Part shown: positions 11,516 through 13,169 of the stretch, piece by piece
How positions within the stretch are numbered: the first letter of the stretch is position 1
Layout: each line of letters begins with the position of its first letter
Source: Acholeplasmataceae bacterium UBA5617
Lineage (GTDB): Bacteria; Bacillota_I; Bacilli_A; Acholeplasmatales; Acholeplasmataceae
NCBI GenBank assembly: GCA_002424575.1
Contig: DIKN01000087.1
Span: 1-13,169 of the forward strand
Reading direction: 5' to 3'
DNA length: 13,169 nucleotides
Made by a program: the position numbers and the translations under genes
Notes under the pieces: model-generated
What the model was told of the DNA's origin: nothing
Database searches by the model: none
Seen by the model: the letters and a program-made list of their open reading frames with translations, nothing else

Positions 11516-12511
11516 ATGAGTAATGCAACGATTTATGATGTTGCTGGTGCAGCAGGTGTCTCGCTAGCCACAGTGTCACGCGTACTCAATAATCCTGAAA
11601 AGGTCAAAGAAGAAACGAGACAACGCGTTTTAAAAGTGATCAAGGAGCTTGGCTATCGTCCTAACGTCATTGCACGTGGGCTTGCTAGCCGTAAAACAAC
11701 AACCGTAGGGGTTGTTATTTCAGATATCACCCGTGCTTCTGTTGCTGAAATGCTCGGTGGCATCAGCGATATTGCTCAAAATTATAAATATTCGATCAAA
11801 CTATTCGCCATTCGTGAAGATATGGATGTCTTGGATACCCTTCATGATATCGTCGCTGAACAAGTTGATGGTGTGCTTTATTTAAATGATGAACTTAATG
11901 AAAAGCGTGTCGAAGATATCAAGCGCATGTTCAATTCAAATGGTATTCCATTTGTATTTGCAAATGTCGTCTCTGATGATCCCGATGTGCCCACAGTCTC
12001 CATAGATTATGAAAAAGCAGGATATGAGATTACCAAGCTGATGATCAATGACCATCGTCAAAACATCTACCTTCTTTCGACAGCAAGACGCTATTCCGTG
12101 AACGACAAAAAAGAAGCTGGCTACACACGTGCCATGGAAGAAGCGGGGCTTGAACCTAAGATATTCAGAACAAGCGGTGATACGAACATCAACCGTCAAC
12201 ACTTTTCAACCTTTTTTGCAGACAAGAAGATTGATGCCGCAATTGGCGTAAGAGATTCGATTGCTGTATCATTCATGAACATTGCACGCGATAATGGACG
12301 CTTAGTACCGAGAGACCTTGCCGTTGCAGGTTTTCAAAATACGAAATATGCACTACTATCACGCCCAACGTTGACATCGATCGACGTACCTGTCTATGAT
12401 ATCGGGGCTGTATCGATGCGATTACTGACCAAACTGATGAATCAAAAAGATGTGGACAATATCCGCATCACACTCCCTCACTACATTGTGAAGCGTCAAA
12501 CAACCAACTAA
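11516..12511 (+). CDS. ccpA: Catabolite control protein A (LacI family)
   Basis: CcpA is the global carbon-catabolite regulator of Bacillota; with HPr-Ser46-P as corepressor it binds cre sites. The 331-aa protein (334 in B. subtilis) opens with the LacI-type helix-turn-helix IYDVAGAAGVSLATVSRVLN (6-25), the hinge helix RPNVIARGLAS (48-58) and the CcpA-like KTTTVGVVISD. The HPr-contacting segment YDIGAVSMRLLTK (294-306) and the end LPHYIVKRQTTN match CcpA closely. Departures are VRDSIAV (245-251) where CcpA has GTDEMAL, and GFQNT (272-276) where the family has GFDNT. I start at ATG 11516 because relatives begin MSNxTIYDVA; GAGGTGA (11504-11510) is just upstream, and ATG 11513 is also possible. 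No terminator separates it from the tyrS T-box. Confidence 0.9.
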   Translation: MSNATIYDVAGAAGVSLATVSRVLNNPEKVKEETRQRVLKVIKELGYRPNVIARGLASRKTTTVGVVISDITRASVAEMLGGISDIAQNYKYSIKLFAIREDMDVLDTLHDIVAEQVDGVLYLNDELNEKRVEDIKRMFNSNGIPFVFANVVSDDPDVPTVSIDYEKAGYEITKLMINDHRQNIYLLSTARRYSVNDKKEAGYTRAMEEAGLEPKIFRTSGDTNINRQHFSTFFADKKIDAAIGVRDSIAVSFMNIARDNGRLVPRDLAVAGFQNTKYALLSRPTLTSIDVPVYDIGAVSMRLLTKLMNQKDVDNIRITLPHYIVKRQTTN

Positions 12512-12520
12512 AACGATCGA

Positions 12521-12529
12521 TGATATAAT
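12521..12529 (+). promoter_or_regulatory. Extended -10 promoter of tyrS
   Basis: TGATATAAT gives a perfect extended -10 just upstream of the T-box leader; no good -35 lies 17 nt before it. It begins 10 nt after the ccpA stop, and readthrough from ccpA is also possible. Confidence 0.65.
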
Positions 12530-12533
12530 TCAA

Positions 12534-12712
12534 GTAGAGGCTTGAAACACTTCAATAGAGACTCCATGAGGGTGTAACATGGAGAGAAATCAGGACTTGA
12601 AATACGGTTATGGAGATCACAATCAATCGAGTGCCAGAGATTATCTGGAACTAAGGTGGTACCGCGGAACTCATTTTCGTCCTTAGATATTTTTCATCTG
12701 GGGACGATTTTT
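12534..12712 (+). promoter_or_regulatory. Tyrosine T-box riboswitch
   Basis: A T-box leader senses uncharged tRNA and controls termination ahead of aminoacyl-tRNA synthetase genes. The T-box sequence AAGGTGGTACCGCGG is intact at 12653-12667. A stem I with apical hairpin CTCCATG / CATGGAG, then TTGAA followed by TAC (12603-12605), fits a Tyr specifier codon. Stem III is CCAGA-5-TCTGG (12634-12648). The antiterminator can form by CTAAGG (12651-12656) pairing with CCTTAG (12681-12686), in competition with the terminator. The following gene is tyrS, in agreement with the specifier. The exact 5' boundary and the base of stem I are uncertain. Confidence 0.95.
12677..12712 (+). terminator. Regulated terminator of the tyrS T-box
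   Basis: TCGTCCTTAGAT (12677-12688) pairs with ATCTGGGGACGA (12696-12707), with two G-U pairs, followed by five T residues. Its 5' arm contains the CCTTAG used by the antiterminator, so the two folds are mutually exclusive. Confidence 0.93.
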
Positions 12713-12738
12713 CATTGAATAAGAAAGGATTTGACACC

Positions 12739-13169
12739 ATGAAACTTTACGACAACCTTCTTTGGCGAGGTATGATCAAAGATGTATCCAACGAAGAAAA
12801 AGCTAAAGAACTTTTGAATGAACATAACATTAAATTCTACTGTGGGTTTGATCCAACAGGCGAATCATTAACCATAGGTCATGTGGTACAGGTCGTACGC
12901 ATGATGCTTTTGCAGCAACATGGTCATACACCCATCGTTTTAATCGGTGGGGCAACCGGTTTGATCGGTGATCCCAAACAAACAGCGGAACGAAAACTGT
13001 TATCACTTGAAGAATCTTTAGCCAATGCTGAAAAAATTAAACAACAACTCTCACGTTTTTTGAATCCCGAAAAATGTATCTTTGTCAACAACTATGATTG
13101 GATTGGCAACATCGATATGATTTCGTTTTTACGCGATTATGGTAAGCATTTTTCCATCAATTACATGAT
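12739..13169 (+). CDS. tyrS: Tyrosyl-tRNA synthetase, N-terminal part (partial)
   Basis: The first 143 codons of tyrosyl-tRNA synthetase, cut by the right window edge. The enzyme activates tyrosine and charges tRNA-Tyr. The class I Rossmann start is visible: YDNLLWRGMIKDVS, then FYCGFDPTGESLTIGHVV with the HIGH-motif region, and GGATGLIGDPKQTAERK. The motif reads TIGH rather than HIGH. The KMSKS loop and the anticodon-binding S4 domain lie beyond the window. ATG 12739 follows AAAGGA (12724-12729) with 9 nt spacing. A Tyr-specific T-box precedes it, which supports the identity independently. In B. subtilis tyrS lies near ccpA as well, and next to rpsD, whereas here rpsD is about 11 kb away on the opposite strand. 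Confidence 0.96.
   Translation, partial: MKLYDNLLWRGMIKDVSNEEKAKELLNEHNIKFYCGFDPTGESLTIGHVVQVVRMMLLQQHGHTPIVLIGGATGLIGDPKQTAERKLLSLEESLANAEKIKQQLSRFLNPEKCIFVNNYDWIGNIDMISFLRDYGKHFSINYM

Noticed and set aside
12501..12520. Search for a ccpA terminator before the tyrS T-box
   Set aside because: The interval is only about 20 nt and has no hairpin followed by T residues; I report none.

Overview
The window is a stretch of ordinary core chromosome from a low-GC Bacillota-type bacterium. TGA is used as a real stop codon (for example at 1006-1008 and 4311-4313) and TGG encodes Trp, so this is code 11 and not the code 4 of Mycoplasma or Spiroplasma. The gene content (CcpA, a T-box ahead of tyrS, ylbF-ylbG, ytsP and thiI beside rpsD, khpA between rpsP and rimM) fits class Bacilli. 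The spacing is very compact, with several overlapping genes. A wall-poor lineage near Acholeplasma/Izemoplasma or a free-living relative is possible, but that placement is an impression from the proteins and was not tested. I see no tRNA, rRNA, CRISPR array, insertion sequence or phage gene.

Layout from left to right. 1-292: the 3' end of tpiA and its terminator. 300-1029: a lone gene for an unrecognised two-helix membrane protein, with a possible 12-codon upstream ORF, ending in a terminator shared back-to-back with rpsD. 1031-1864: rpsD on the minus strand behind a strong promoter and a roughly 160-nt leader that looks like the Firmicute S4 autoregulatory RNA. 1854-2330: a free methionine-R-sulfoxide reductase gene (ytsP-like), minus strand, whose 3' end abuts the rpsD promoter. 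2357-5218: a plus-strand overlapping operon of thiI, a SpoU/TrmH rRNA or tRNA methyltransferase and a TIM-barrel protein of unknown role, converging on and overlapping def (peptide deformylase, minus). 5843-7137: an overlapping operon of an RsuA-type pseudouridine synthase, ylbF and ylbG. 7156-8967: the classic rpsP-khpA-rimM-trmD operon from a consensus promoter to a terminator. 9031-10905: a lipoteichoic-acid-synthase-like membrane enzyme inserted where rplS would normally follow trmD. 10914-11417: rplS on its own promoter, leader and terminator. 11429-12511: ccpA with a near-consensus cre box over its own -35. 12521-13169: a tyrosine-specific T-box and the 5' third of tyrS.

Most genes serve the translation apparatus: ribosomal proteins S4, S16 and L19, rRNA/tRNA modification (ThiI, SpoU, RsuA, TrmD), ribosome maturation (RimM), RNA binding (KhpA), N-terminal processing (Def) and tRNA charging (TyrRS). 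Regulation is visible at the RNA level (T-box, S4 leader, likely L19 leader) and the DNA level (CcpA autoregulation).

I did not find a convincing new biological system. The observations most worth checking are the LtaS-like gene inside the trmD-rplS interval, the TIM-barrel protein with non-canonical metal-site residues, the cre boxes at ccpA together with changed pocket residues in CcpA, the upstream ORF before the unknown membrane protein, and the TIGH variant of the HIGH motif in TyrRS.
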